NCBI RefSeq assembly: GCF_016446285.1
Contig: NZ_CP054140.1
Span: 2,027,501 to 2,091,500, forward strand
From: Desulfobulbus oligotrophicus
Lineage (GTDB): Bacteria > Desulfobacterota > Desulfobulbia > Desulfobulbales > Desulfobulbaceae
Direction of reading: 5' to 3'
DNA length: 64,000 nt
The position numbers were made by a program, and so were the translations under genes. Shown piece after piece: positions 43,853 to 53,018 of the stretch; the first letter of the stretch is position 1, and the number at the start of each line of letters is the position of its first letter. The notes under the pieces were generated by a model, which searched no databases, was not told the DNA's origin, and saw nothing but the letters and a program-made list of their open reading frames with translations.

Positions 43853-44474
43853 TCCCGAGACAGGCGTTCTGAAAAACAAACTTGGTCTTACGGATGAGGA
43901 AGAGCTCAAGGAGGCGGAAGCCTCTTTGGCGGCTTGGCGTAGCTTTCAACTCGCCAACAGCCCCATCAAAGGGCGTTTTGATCTCGATCACCTCAAAGCA
44001 ATTCACAAACATCTTTTTTGTGATGTGTACGAATGGGCGGGTGAACTTAGAAACATCGATCTGGCCAAAGAGAACAGCTATTTTGCCAATCACAAGCACA
44101 TTGTTAGCGCGGCACGGCCAGTATTCGAGAAGTTGGCCGATGAAGGCTACCTGAAAGGAGTGGATGCCGCCGCGTTCAGTGCGCGTGCCGCCTACTATCT
44201 TGGAGAGATAAACGCCTTGCATCCTTTCCGTGAGGGCAACGGAAGAGCGCAGCGCGAGTTCATCAACCACCTGGCTTACAGAAACGGCTATTTCATCGAA
44301 TGGAAGAACATAACCCAAAAGGAGATGATCCAAGCATCGGTGGAATCCTTCCACCATGCCGATAACACAAAGTTTGCCGCTTTTATCCGTGATAATTTGC
44401 GGGAGCTTCCAGCCTCAGATCCCGTCAAAACAACCCCGATCAAGAAGACCAGAAACCGGTTTGAGCCGGATTAG
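43818..44474 (+). CDS. Fic-domain AMPylating toxin (VbhT/class I-like)
   Basis: Fic proteins transfer AMP to target hydroxyls and are blocked by an antitoxin helix. The 218-residue product starts MAKYEGKDHYLDPETGVLKN; a frame opening 15 codons earlier lies in the antitoxin gene and is less likely. The catalytic loop HPFREGNGRAQREF is a full match to HPFxxGNGRxxR, so the enzyme should be active. The helix DVYEWAGELRNIDL and the flap KENSYFANHKHI are also typical. The C-terminus is short and basic (TPIKKTRNRF). The inhibitory motif is in the separate VbhA-like protein, so this is class I. Confidence 0.92.
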   Translation: MAKYEGKDHYLDPETGVLKNKLGLTDEEELKEAEASLAAWRSFQLANSPIKGRFDLDHLKAIHKHLFCDVYEWAGELRNIDLAKENSYFANHKHIVSAARPVFEKLADEGYLKGVDAAAFSARAAYYLGEINALHPFREGNGRAQREFINHLAYRNGYFIEWKNITQKEMIQASVESFHHADNTKFAAFIRDNLRELPASDPVKTTPIKKTRNRFEPD

Positions 44475-44588
44475 CGTAGGCCTTTCCTTATCGAGGGGCT
44501 CTGTCAGGCTTCCTTTTACGCCTCCATTAGATAAAAGTGAAGTGGTTTAATTCAACCGGACACCCTGCTAAGAGTGAGTTAACCGAAA

Positions 44589-45010
44589 GTGAGGCGTCCG
44601 ATGAGTGAGAAAAGAAACAGGCAGCGATTTACCAAAGAATTCAAAGAGGACGCCGTCCGACTGGTTTTGGAGCAGGCCTACAGCGGCATCGAGGTTGCCC
44701 GGCGTCTTGGTGTCAGCCCTTCCAACGTGACCCGCTGCGCTGGGTTCGGGAGTATCGTGATGAAAAGCGGCAACTCAGCGAGACGGGAAAGAGCCAGCGC
44801 GAGCCCGAGGCAGAGATCTGCCGGTAGAAAAAGAGAATCAGCGGCTGCAGATGGAGCGAGAAGTATTAAAAAAAGCCGCGGCCTTCTTTGCGAAAGAGTC
44901 CAACTGAGGTTCGACTTTATCCGGCAGTATAAGAAGGCCTATCCAGTGGCCTTGATGTGCAAGGCGCTGGTGAAGATCTGGATTTGCTGCCGGCTCATGG
45001 GTTGCTCATT
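44589..45010 (+). pseudogene. IS3-family OrfAB relic
   Basis: The first frame reads MSEKRNRQRFTKEFKEDAVR then LVLEQAYSGIEVARRLGVSP, a clear IS3 OrfA start. A frame change follows at about 44737. The second frame continues REYRDEKRQLSETGKSQREP to a stop, and a third gives FDFIRQYKKAYPVALMCKAL, the beginning of OrfB. The element ends abruptly near 45010. It is decayed and cannot transpose by itself. Confidence 0.75.
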
Positions 45011-45254
45011 GGTTATGTATGCCACACGTTTTTACTCATCATCCGGTTTGGCTGTAGATGACAGGGCGTTACGATGATACATTTATGACCGGGATTATCG
45101 CACAGGGTTTTAACAATCGTGCCAAAACAAGCTTTGGGATTTCTTATTTTCATCCTGAACTTTTTAAGTATTGTGTATGCAAGGAGCAAACGTAAGCTTA
45201 TCTGTCAAGTAGACAGTTGAAAAATAGAGTTTTCAGCGTTTTTTGACAGACAAT

Positions 45255-45500
45255 CCGCAGGTGTCAGATCCCCAGGGGAATCGTGTGCCGCTGTTCGTTA
45301 TATTGGCTGTTCCACCAGCAGGCAGATTCTCTCATCTCATTCAGATTGCAAAACAGGTACAGGTCGAGAACTTTGTTTCGATACGTCTTGTTAAAGCGAT
45401 TAATGAATGCATTCTGATTTGGCTTGCCGGGTTGAATGTACTACATCGACATCCCGGTTTTTTCGGCCCAGTGTTTCTGATTCAGGTTCAGTTTGCAATA
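45255..45500 (-). pseudogene. IS3-family OrfB C-terminal fragment, opposite orientation
   Basis: Read on the minus strand the sequence gives YIQPGKPNQNAFINRFNKTY, then NKVLDLYLFCNLNEMRESAC, WWNSQYNEQRHTIPLGI. This is the conserved C-terminal part of the IS3 integrase core, with the catalytic Glu position changed (FINRFN for FIERFN). A stop interrupts it after GMSM. It is separate in orientation from the neighbouring IS3 relic. The long open frame on the plus strand here is only its shadow. Confidence 0.72.
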
Positions 45501-45740
45501 AATGCGATAGATCCGTTTACGGTTTCCGCTCTACCGACTGCGGAGATACGTGCAACATTTCGAGAAGCCCCAGGGATGATGCTTTTCAAGCAGCGTACTT
45601 CTTCCGGTTTTGCCTGGAACCACGATTCCATCTCCTGTCAGAAGATTGAATGAACTTTCATGATACGTCTCCTTATCAGGAAAACCAAACCAATGATATT
45701 CTTCGAATCTTCTTTTCTGTATATTTTATGCGACAGCAGC

Positions 45741-45758
45741 ACTGAACAGTGGTTCAGT
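45741..45758. promoter_or_regulatory. Short inverted repeat upstream of the acrylyl-CoA reductase-like gene
   Basis: ACTGAAC-AGTG-GTTCAGT has perfect seven-base arms. It lies about 130 bases before the start of the oxidoreductase gene. It may be a repressor site; no promoter could be fixed next to it. Confidence 0.3.
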
Positions 45759-45884
45759 CCTTTCACGGATTTTCAGGATGACGGTTCTTTGCGTGTTTTT
45801 TTTATAAGACAACAGTGATTTCTGGTGTACATAAAAGGTGGCAGCACAACAGCAGAAAAACGTTTACACAAAAGGAGCGCGACA

Positions 45885-46889
45885 ATGACAACGACCAATA
45901 CTTTTACTGCCCTTGTAGTTGAGAGAGAAGGTAAAGAGCTGGTTTCGTCCTTGAAACAGCTGAGCGTGGATGATCTGCCTGATGAGGATGTACTGATTCA
46001 GGTCGACTATTCAACCGTGAACTATAAAGAGGGGCTGGGATTTGCCGATCGAAACAAGATATTTCGCATCTTTCCCATTGTGCCGGGCGTTGATCTGGCC
46101 GGTACGGTGGTTGAATCAAAGTCTGTCGCCTTTAAACCCGGTGATAAGGTTGTTTTAAACGGCTGGAGTGTCGGCGAGCGCTATTGGGGCGGCTACTCGC
46201 AGATGGCGAAGATCAGATCTGATTTTCTTGTCCATCTTCCCCAGGGAATGGACACGAGAAAGGCCATGCTCATCGGCACTGCCGGGTACACAGCCATGCT
46301 CATGGTTATGACGCTGGAAGAGGCCGGAGTAAAGCCGGACAGCGGGCCGATCCTTGTTACCGGTGCCACCGGTGGCGTGGGGGGTAATGCAGTGGCTATC
46401 CTTCACAAGCTGGGCTATGAGGTGACAGCACTGACCCGATCGCAAGACCCTTCCGTTCATGAATATCTGAAAAAGATCGGAGCCCGGGAGGTTGCCTGCG
46501 GTGAGGAGTGGTCCAAGGCGCCGGCACCGCTGGAAGCCCAGAAGTGGGCAGGCGCCATTGATAATGTCGGCAGCATTGTGCTGGCGCGGATTCTGGCGGA
46601 GCTGAAGTATGGCGGCTGTGTGGCAGCCTGCGGACTTGCCGGTGGATTTGATCTGCCGACAACTGTTATGCCCTTTATCCTGCGCGGTGTGAGTTTAAGA
46701 GGCGTTGATTCGGTGAGTTGCCCGACACCTCGCAGAATTGCGGCCTGGGAGCGACTGGTCACTGATATTTCCGACGAAGCCCTGGCAACAATCAACACCG
46801 TCATCCCGCTGCAAGACGTCCCCCGGTATGCCGGGGAGCTCCTGGCAGGAAAAATTACCGGCCATCTCATGGTTGATGTCAACGCTTAA
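45885..46889 (+). CDS. acuI: Acrylyl-CoA reductase-like MDR oxidoreductase (AcuI/YhdH family)
   Basis: AcuI reduces acryloyl-CoA to propionyl-CoA with NADPH and detoxifies acrylate. The 334-residue protein (ATG 45885 behind AAAGGAG; an open extension of 20 codons is rejected) belongs to the zinc-free medium-chain dehydrogenases. It has VDYSTVNYKEGLGFADRNKI, PIVPGVDLAGTVVES, the NADPH loop ILVTGATGGVGGNAVAILHK and GRIL-type end GKITGHLMVD. The sequence VNYKEGL and LVTGATGGVG are hallmarks of YhdH/AcuI. A MaoC-like gene follows after 45 bases with its own strong ribosome site, suggesting a short acyl-CoA pathway. The precise substrate is inferred. Confidence 0.83.
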   Translation: MTTTNTFTALVVEREGKELVSSLKQLSVDDLPDEDVLIQVDYSTVNYKEGLGFADRNKIFRIFPIVPGVDLAGTVVESKSVAFKPGDKVVLNGWSVGERYWGGYSQMAKIRSDFLVHLPQGMDTRKAMLIGTAGYTAMLMVMTLEEAGVKPDSGPILVTGATGGVGGNAVAILHKLGYEVTALTRSQDPSVHEYLKKIGAREVACGEEWSKAPAPLEAQKWAGAIDNVGSIVLARILAELKYGGCVAACGLAGGFDLPTTVMPFILRGVSLRGVDSVSCPTPRRIAAWERLVTDISDEALATINTVIPLQDVPRYAGELLAGKITGHLMVDVNA

Positions 46890-46934
46890 GCGTCAACTCA
46901 AAACCAGCAGTACACACATGAAAAGGAGGAGATA

Positions 46935-47390
46935 ATGGGTACAGTAACAGCAGGAGCAAAGATTCCGTGTCGTGTCGCCAGAACCCTGGATAAGGGCGAT
47001 TTTTCCCTCCTGCACCAGCTCACCTGGTTCAACATGGCGGTTCACAGTAATGCCGAGTATGCAAAAAACACCTGGTTTAAGGAGCGTTCACTGGCCGGGC
47101 CTCTTATTTTTTCGGTGGTTGACGGCCTTGTCCATCATGCGGATACGATTGCCGAGTTGCTGGCACAGGATGGGTATGAAATCTATGCCTACATCGGTGT
47201 GGACAACATGAAGATCACCTCTCCGGTCTTGTTTGGCGATACGCTTCGTGCTGATGCTGAAGTTGTTGACCTTCGACCAACGAAAAACCCGGAACGGTTT
47301 TTGTTTATCTACAAAAACAAGGGATACAACCAGCGGGATCAGCAGGTCATTGAATATCAGACAACCATGCTGGTTATGAAAAAGGCCTGA
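46935..47390 (+). CDS. MaoC-like (R)-hydratase/dehydratase family protein
   Basis: The 151-residue hot-dog protein starts behind an AAAAGGAGGAG ribosome site. The typical MaoC core is visible as FNMAVHSNAEYAKNTWFKER (in place of the usual D....H region), SLAGPLIFSVVDGLVHH and ITSPVLFGDTLRADAEVVD. Such proteins add water to enoyl-CoA esters. Together with the acrylyl-CoA reductase-like enzyme it could convert 3-hydroxypropionyl-CoA or lactyl-type substrates through acryloyl-CoA. The canonical D-x4-H catalytic pair is not clear, so the activity may differ. A terminator follows. Confidence 0.75.
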   Translation: MGTVTAGAKIPCRVARTLDKGDFSLLHQLTWFNMAVHSNAEYAKNTWFKERSLAGPLIFSVVDGLVHHADTIAELLAQDGYEIYAYIGVDNMKITSPVLFGDTLRADAEVVDLRPTKNPERFLFIYKNKGYNQRDQQVIEYQTTMLVMKKA

Positions 47391-47399
47391 TGAGAAACG

Positions 47400-47440
47400 C
47401 TCCCCTCACTGAGATCGCTGTGCAGTGAGGGGAGTTTGTG
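47400..47440 (+). terminator. Terminator after the MaoC-like gene
   Basis: CTCCCCTCACTG and CAGTGAGGGGAG form a perfect 12-base stem around an 11-base loop, followed by TTTGTGTGTT. The tail is weak in T, but the stem is strong. It sits between convergent genes and may serve both. Confidence 0.75.
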
Positions 47441-47450
47441 TGTTGTGCCG

Positions 47451-49268
47451 TTAAATCGCTTTTCCCTTGAACTGACTGGTGTAGAGGTGGTGGTACAGAC
47501 CCTGTTTTGCCAGGAGTTGCTGATGGGTGCCCTGTTCAGCAATGCGGCCGTCATCAATAACCACCACCAGGTCGGCATCCCGGATCGTGGAGAGCCGGTG
47601 GGCAATGACAAAACTGGTCTGGCGTTCCATAATGCGCAGAAGCGCTTGTTGAATGCGTACTTCGGTGCGTGTGTCCACACTGCTGGTGGCCTCGTCAAGA
47701 ATAAGAATTGAAGGCCTGGCGAGAATGGCCCGGGCTATGGCAAGCAGCTGTCGTTGTCCCTGGCTGAGGTTGCCCGCCCGTTCAGCAAGATCGGTGTGAT
47801 AGCCGTGGGGTAACTGCCGGATAAAGTGATCGGCATCGGCAAGTCGGGCTGCCTCGATACACTCCTCATCACTGGCCTCAAGTCGGCCGAAACGGATATT
47901 CTCCATTACGGATTGGGCAAATAAGAAGGTCTCCTGTGGCACCAGACCGATCCGTTGCCGTAACTCCGAAGGGGCAAAGTCACGCAGGTCGTGGCCATCC
48001 AACAGGATGCGACCGCCGTTGATTTCATAAAATCTCGTCAGAAGATTCATGACCGTGGTTTTGCCGGCACCGGTCGGCCCTACCAGGGCTACGGTCTGAC
48101 CGGGTTGTACACTCAAACTCATCTCCCGCACCACCGGATGATCCGGCAGATAGCCGAACTGCACCTGTTGGAAGATAACTTCGCCTTGGATCGGATCCGG
48201 CAGGGGTTTTCCCTGATCGTTTTCCGGTGGAGTGTCAAGGATGGCAAAGATACGCTCTGCCCCGGCCAAGGCAGCCTGGATGGAGTTATAGATGTTGGCC
48301 AGCAGACGCAGTGGCTGAATAAAGTTTTGGCCATAGGTGATGAAGGTGGCAATCACTCCCACAGAGACCATGCCGCGCAGAGCCAGACAGCCACCCAGGG
48401 CTGCAAGAATAATCACAAAAAAATTACCGAGCACGCCGGTGACCGGCATAAGCAGCATACTGTAGGTGTTGGCATAGACTCCGGCACGGTACACCTGTTC
48501 GTTTTCCTGCCTGAAGGTGTCGATCACGGCCTGGTCGCGGCCAAAGGCCTTGATCACCTTTTGTCCGGAAATGGCCTCTTCGCTGATGGCATTGAGGTTG
48601 CCCAACCGTTCCTGCAGCTCCCGATAGCCTTTACGGGTGTATTTAGCCACAAAACGGGTAAAGCCAAGGAGGATCGGCACAACCAGAAGCGTGGCCAGTG
48701 CCAGCCGGAAATCAAGCACAAACATGGCAATCACAATACCGACCAGCGACAGGGTACCGGCAAGCAGGGTGGTTACGTTTTGCGAGACCGCCTGATTAAC
48801 GGCATCGATGTCGTTGGTCAGCCGGCTCATCAGTTCGCCAGCGGGAAGACGATCAAAAAATACCAGGGGTAACCGCTGGATATGGGTAAAGAGGTTGTTG
48901 CGCAGCTGCTGTAAAGCCTGTTGCGAGACCCCGGCCATAACCCAGGCGGCAGCCAGTTGAAACCCATTGGCCAACAGATACACAACAGCCATACCGGAAA
49001 TAATGGGCAACAGCCCATCGGTGATCCCGGCGCTGATACACTGGTCGATAGCCCGGCCCATCAGATAGGGACCGCCCAGTCCGCAGAGGGTGGCGCAGAT
49101 AATACTGCAGGCAACCAGTGTTAACCGGATGGTAAAGGGGCGCAGGTAGGGTAGCAGTCGTTGCAGTGCTCCCTTCGGGTTGACTGCGGTTTCGATCCGA
49201 CCGACTGCACCCGGTCGTGGCGGTGCCAGACCTGCTCGGGCTGAGCGAGGAGCCGACTCTTGACTCAT
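47451..49268 (-). CDS. ABC-type exporter subunit with canonical ATPase site (MdlB/SmdB-like)
   Basis: The 605-residue half-transporter has a six-helix membrane domain (residues ~40-320, for example LVACSIICATLCGLGGPYLM) and a nucleotide-binding domain. Walker A is VGPTGAGKTTVMN, the signature is LSQGQRQLLAIARA (SQGQ rather than SGGQ), and Walker B is ILILDEATSSVDTRTE with the catalytic Glu intact. It overlaps the upstream partner gene by four bases. The two probably form a heterodimer that exports drugs or lipids. The basic, Ala/Arg-rich N-terminal 25 residues lie in the cytoplasm. Confidence 0.9.
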   Translation of the reverse strand: MSQESAPRSARAGLAPPRPGAVGRIETAVNPKGALQRLLPYLRPFTIRLTLVACSIICATLCGLGGPYLMGRAIDQCISAGITDGLLPIISGMAVVYLLANGFQLAAAWVMAGVSQQALQQLRNNLFTHIQRLPLVFFDRLPAGELMSRLTNDIDAVNQAVSQNVTTLLAGTLSLVGIVIAMFVLDFRLALATLLVVPILLGFTRFVAKYTRKGYRELQERLGNLNAISEEAISGQKVIKAFGRDQAVIDTFRQENEQVYRAGVYANTYSMLLMPVTGVLGNFFVIILAALGGCLALRGMVSVGVIATFITYGQNFIQPLRLLANIYNSIQAALAGAERIFAILDTPPENDQGKPLPDPIQGEVIFQQVQFGYLPDHPVVREMSLSVQPGQTVALVGPTGAGKTTVMNLLTRFYEINGGRILLDGHDLRDFAPSELRQRIGLVPQETFLFAQSVMENIRFGRLEASDEECIEAARLADADHFIRQLPHGYHTDLAERAGNLSQGQRQLLAIARAILARPSILILDEATSSVDTRTEVRIQQALLRIMERQTSFVIAHRLSTIRDADLVVVIDDGRIAEQGTHQQLLAKQGLYHHLYTSQFKGKAI

Positions 49269-51070
49269 GGCTGCACCGCCTCTGAGAACATCGACGCCGA
49301 CAGCTCAGGGTCTCCGAGCTGTGAGGCATAGATCTCCTGATAGATGGAACAGTGCGCAAGAAGTTCCTCATGGCTTCCCTGACTGACAACTCTCCCTTTG
49401 TCAAGAATAACGATGCTGTCTGCTGCTAGTACCGTGCTTACCCGCTGTGCTACCAGCAGACTGGTATGAGCAAAGGGCAGTTGAGTCAGGGCCTGCTGCA
49501 ATCGTGCTTCGGTGTCTACATCAAGGGCGCTGGTACTGTCGTCAAGAATAAGCAGCCGGGGTTGGTACAGTATGGCACGGGCAATGGCAACACGCTGCCG
49601 CTGCCCACCGGAGAGATTGCCGCCGCGTTCTTCGATACGGGTTTCATACCTCTCGGGAAGACGTACAATAAAGTCATGGGCCTGGGCCGCACGGGCAGCG
49701 GTTTCAACTTCGGTTAAGGTGGCCCCTGGTTTTCCATACCGGATGTTGTCGGCCACAGTGCCGGAGAAGAGAATGGTTTCCTGCGGCACCACGGCAATGA
49801 GAGCTCGCAGATCCTGTTGACGAAGCTCTCGAATATCCACACCATTGACCAGAATGCTGCCGCCGATGACATCGTAAAATCTTGGTATCAGGTTGATAAG
49901 AGTCGATTTACCGGCACCGGTGGCACCCAGTATGGCCACTGTGCTGCCTGGTTTGACTGCAAGGTCAATGTCACACAAGATCCATTCGCCTTTTTCACCG
50001 TTACCTGCAGGATCAACCTGATTGTAGCGAAAGCTGACTCCACAAAAACTGACCCCCAAAGGTCCTTCCCCCAGAGCAGACAAGGGTGTTGCAGCGCCTG
50101 TTGCCATATCCGTCACTTCAGGAACTGTCTCCAGAAGTTCTTTAATACGTCTGATTGAGGCCAGACCGTTGGCCCAGGCATTGGAGAGCATGGCCATCAT
50201 TGCCAATGGGGTCAGGGTGGTCAGCAGGTAGTTGGTAAAGGCGACAATCTGTCCCACTGTCAGCTCGCCCTGGATTGCAGCCAGCCCGCCATGCCAGATA
50301 ACCAGGACAATACCGGCGTTGACACACAGGGTGAGCAGTGGTGACATGGTGGAGATGGTTCGGAGAATACGAATTGAATAACCGGTAAAAACGGTGTTGA
50401 CCTCACTGAACCGTGCGCGTTCGTGATCAGCACGGACAAAAGCCTTGATAAGACGCACGCCGGAGATATTTTCCTGAAGTACGGTGTTGAGGCGATCAAA
50501 CTGCTGCTGCACCATTAAGAATAAAGGTTCCATGCGGAGCATAAACACGGTGACAATGGCAAGCGTCAGCAGGATTAACGGCAGCAGCCGCAGAGCAAGA
50601 GAGGGGCTGGTATCCACCATGAGGAGGAGGCTGCCGAGCATGAGCAGGGGAGCCCGGGTGCCGATACGCAGACTGATGTTGACAATCCGTTGCACTGCAG
50701 CAGTATCACTGGCCAGTCGAACCATCAGACCGCCGGTCTGCATGCGGTCAAGATTGCCAAAGCTTAAGTCTTGAATCTGAAGAAAGACCGCCTCACGCAG
50801 GTCGCGGGCCACACCTTCACCGACCTTGACCGACAGGTAGTTGTTGGCCACTGCCATGGCAAGGCTGAGCAGAGAGATGCACAGCATTAAAAGTCCGGTG
50901 TAGAGCACCACCTCCTGATCGTGGACGCGAATACCCTGATCAATGATGCGTTGAACGAGCCGGGGAATGGAAAGGTCAAAGATCACCAGGCCCACAAGGC
51001 AGATAAGCGCACCAATGGCAAGACGTTTGTACGGCTTGAGAAAAGGGAGAAGAAACCGGAGAGCTTGCAT
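49265..51070 (-). CDS. ABC-type exporter subunit with degenerate ATPase site (MdlA/SmdA-like)
   Basis: The 601-residue half-transporter has the same layout: membrane domain with FLKPYKRLAIGALICLVGLV, then a nucleotide-binding domain with Walker A LGATGAGKSTLIN, signature LSGGQRQRVAIARAIL and Walker B LLILDDSTSALDVDTE. In that Walker B the catalytic Glu is replaced by Asp. In known heterodimeric exporters one subunit carries such a degenerate residue and the other is canonical, exactly as seen here. The pair is translationally coupled. Confidence 0.9.
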   Translation of the reverse strand: MQALRFLLPFLKPYKRLAIGALICLVGLVIFDLSIPRLVQRIIDQGIRVHDQEVVLYTGLLMLCISLLSLAMAVANNYLSVKVGEGVARDLREAVFLQIQDLSFGNLDRMQTGGLMVRLASDTAAVQRIVNISLRIGTRAPLLMLGSLLLMVDTSPSLALRLLPLILLTLAIVTVFMLRMEPLFLMVQQQFDRLNTVLQENISGVRLIKAFVRADHERARFSEVNTVFTGYSIRILRTISTMSPLLTLCVNAGIVLVIWHGGLAAIQGELTVGQIVAFTNYLLTTLTPLAMMAMLSNAWANGLASIRRIKELLETVPEVTDMATGAATPLSALGEGPLGVSFCGVSFRYNQVDPAGNGEKGEWILCDIDLAVKPGSTVAILGATGAGKSTLINLIPRFYDVIGGSILVNGVDIRELRQQDLRALIAVVPQETILFSGTVADNIRYGKPGATLTEVETAARAAQAHDFIVRLPERYETRIEERGGNLSGGQRQRVAIARAILYQPRLLILDDSTSALDVDTEARLQQALTQLPFAHTSLLVAQRVSTVLAADSIVILDKGRVVSQGSHEELLAHCSIYQEIYASQLGDPELSASMFSEAVQP

Positions 51071-51120
51071 TGGTTTGGCAGATACATTGCCCTGCTTAAA
51101 GCACAGGTATGAAGGATATT

Positions 51121-51999
51121 TCAGAGAGAGCTTCTGTCAAAGGTTGTTAAAAGGGTCTGTTTTCCATAGTGTTCAATGGCACGATCAATGGCCTGGATCA
51201 TTTGCATGCTGTCTCGCGGCAGCAGACCGTACAGTTTGACCAGGTTTGTGGGATGGTTGCCATAAAAGGGAACATCGTCTAACCGGATACTGCGAAGGAG
51301 CTCTTTTTCCTCTTCAAGGATCTCATACTCGGTCGGTGGTTGAAATTCGCCTCGTTGAGTTGCCTGGTGTAACTCTGTGCCGTTAAAGAGTGCAAGCGTA
51401 CCGGCCCAGATCAGTTTTGGTTTTGTCTCATTTAAAAACAACGCTGTTTGGCGGGCATTCTCCATCCCGTTACCTTTGCCGGCAACACCTAACATGAGCA
51501 GGGCCATATGGTTGATACCCACCGTGTTCAGTCGCGCAAGTTCTTTTTTGGCTTCAGCAACCGAGTGCCCTTTGTTGAGGCGTTGTACCACGCTTTCACA
51601 ACCCGATTCAATGCCGATATAGAGGTCATTTATGCCGTATGATTTAAGCTCGCGTAACTGGGCATCTGTTTTGGTGCGAATGTCCCGAATAGATGCGTAC
51701 ATGGTGATGGTGGTACATTCAGGAAAGTAATGGTTGATGCGCTGGGCAATGGCAACAAGGCGGTGGGCAGGCAGTACAAAGGCATCACCATTGACCAGAA
51801 AGATACGTTTGGCCTGCCGGTAGATCTGACGCGCTTCGATGAGATCGCGCTCTATCTGCTCCAGGTCTATTACCCGAAACCTGACATCACGGTACATGTT
51901 GCAAAACGTGCACTTGTTGTGCGCACATCCGACTGTTACCTGCAGCAGCATGTTGTCTGCTTCCATTGGTGGTCTGTAGGTGGTTCCTTCAAACTGCAT
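51121..51999 (-). CDS. Radical SAM protein of unknown substrate
   Basis: The 292-residue protein has a [4Fe-4S] radical SAM motif in the form CAHNKCTFC near residue 25, preceded by LLQVTVGCAHN. Downstream are IFLVNGDAFVLPAHRLVAIA, IGIESGCESVVQRLNKGHSV (SAM-binding) and MALLMLGVAGKGNG. It resembles the HemN/Elp3-type subset that works on small molecules or methyl transfer. CX4CX2C spacing differs from the common CX3CX2C, which marks this uncharacterised family. It follows the ABC exporter genes in the same direction, but a 50-base gap leaves operon status open. Confidence 0.82.
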   Translation of the reverse strand: MQFEGTTYRPPMEADNMLLQVTVGCAHNKCTFCNMYRDVRFRVIDLEQIERDLIEARQIYRQAKRIFLVNGDAFVLPAHRLVAIAQRINHYFPECTTITMYASIRDIRTKTDAQLRELKSYGINDLYIGIESGCESVVQRLNKGHSVAEAKKELARLNTVGINHMALLMLGVAGKGNGMENARQTALFLNETKPKLIWAGTLALFNGTELHQATQRGEFQPPTEYEILEEEKELLRSIRLDDVPFYGNHPTNLVKLYGLLPRDSMQMIQAIDRAIEHYGKQTLLTTFDRSSL

Positions 52000-52202
52000 G
52001 GCTTTTCTCCATTGTAACGTTCCGTTTGTCCTGCATGTGGTCTGGGATATCCGGGCTGCTGTGCAGGGTGAGAACGGCTTGATCGTGTTTTATATATTTT
52101 CCCCCAACAGACAGCAGGGGGCTGTTGTTGTCGAGAGGTACATGTGTTTGGTCTCAACAGTATCAGTAATACGGTCAACATCTTTTGTCACGGATGTCGC
52201 GT

Positions 52203-52332
52203 CATGAAGCCTCTGCCGTGGTTGCAGGAGAGTGAGAGCTGCGGACGAATAGAGTCACTGTACTGTTTTGACAGATATTTTCGCAAAGAGTGGTATCCGG
52301 GATACAGGAAAGTATTGATTGCACGAAAATGA
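52203..52332 (+). repeat. Diverged direct repeat, copy A (contains a short Cys-bearing reading frame)
   Basis: This segment matches 57966-58086 with about four of five bases identical by eye. In copy A it encodes MKPLPWLQESESCGRIESLY followed by CFDRYFRKEWYPGYRKV and a stop at 52330-52332. In copy B the same frame is broken by a one-base deletion. The two copies bracket the 5.6-kb cassette and IS patch. Whether the frame is expressed is unknown. Confidence 0.7.
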
Positions 52333-52504
52333 CCAGGGTGTTTTATTCGGGGGAGGTAAAAAAACACTTGACTTCAACCGGTTACAGGTCGACCATGAAT
52401 CATGACCCCTTGCTGACACGGGGCGTTGTTGGGCTTGTGTACCATTGCATTTGTTATCGAGAAACTACATAATTATTTGTTAGAACTCACTGGAGGTCGT
52501 CATA
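52333..52504. other. Intergenic region before the zinc-ribbon gene
   Basis: No gene is seen. A GTTAGAA heptamer at 52479-52485 resembles an integron core site (GTTRRRY) except for its last base and lies 20 bases before the next gene. An ACTGGAGGT ribosome site follows it. Confidence 0.4.
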
Positions 52505-52708
52505 ATGGCTGCAAGAGACAGATACACATCTGAGGTAACCTGTCCAGAGTGCGGAAACAAGGGCATAGTCCACATCTCCGAGGATGACTATACCTTCATG
52601 AGAAACCAGCGCAGAGCTGTGGATCGTGTGGAGGGCGAGTTCACTGCGGAGGTGGATCGTGATAATAGGATTCACGTGACATGCAAGTGCGGACACGAGA
52701 TCCGCTAG
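52505..52708 (+). CDS. Small zinc-ribbon-type protein (unknown function)
   Basis: The 67-residue protein has two Cys pairs, CPECGNKG near the start and CKCGHE near the end, enough to bind one zinc ion. The middle is charged (DDYTFMRNQRRAVDRVEGEF). A GGAGG ribosome site precedes the ATG. It resembles no named family that I can identify. Its place directly after a core-site-like heptamer and before an attC-like site suggests it is an integron cassette gene. Function cannot be assigned. Confidence 0.65.
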   Translation: MAARDRYTSEVTCPECGNKGIVHISEDDYTFMRNQRRAVDRVEGEFTAEVDRDNRIHVTCKCGHEIR

Positions 52709-53018
52709 GTGGTCCCTAACCCTTAGAAGGCCACTGGTTGTCAACAGATAAAAGTATCTGGGAGCAATGAATTCATCACTCTGCGGCCAGTCGAGAATGG
52801 ACGACCCTCTTGCTCGTCGGAGACTGGGTTCCATTCGTGAGCTCGCCGGGAACGAAGGCCGGATGGTTGCGGCAAGGATTTTGTTGCCGTGCAGGTCGAT
52901 TCTGCAGCAGTGCTTGTGCTGCTTGGCGTACAATCGCCCGAGAAGGTATCCTTGCAAAGGGTTTGCTGATACTCCCATTATAGCGGAATGGTCCGCTGGG
53001 TGCTCAGGGGGCTTCTCT
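52709..53018. other. Non-coding or unrecognised cassette segment
   Basis: A reading frame of about 100 codons (52767-53078, plus) and a longer one on the minus strand cross this stretch, but neither has a ribosome site or family resemblance, and the first runs through the attC-like site. I see no RNA gene. Confidence 0.4.

Noticed and set aside
45243-45653. 136-codon plus-strand reading frame
   Set aside because: It is the antisense shadow of a minus-strand IS3 OrfB fragment with recognisable NAFINRFNKTYRNKVLD-type sequence.
29321-45884. Integrative element with attL/attR at the tRNA
   Set aside because: No integrase gene and no second copy of the tRNA 3' end was found in the window.
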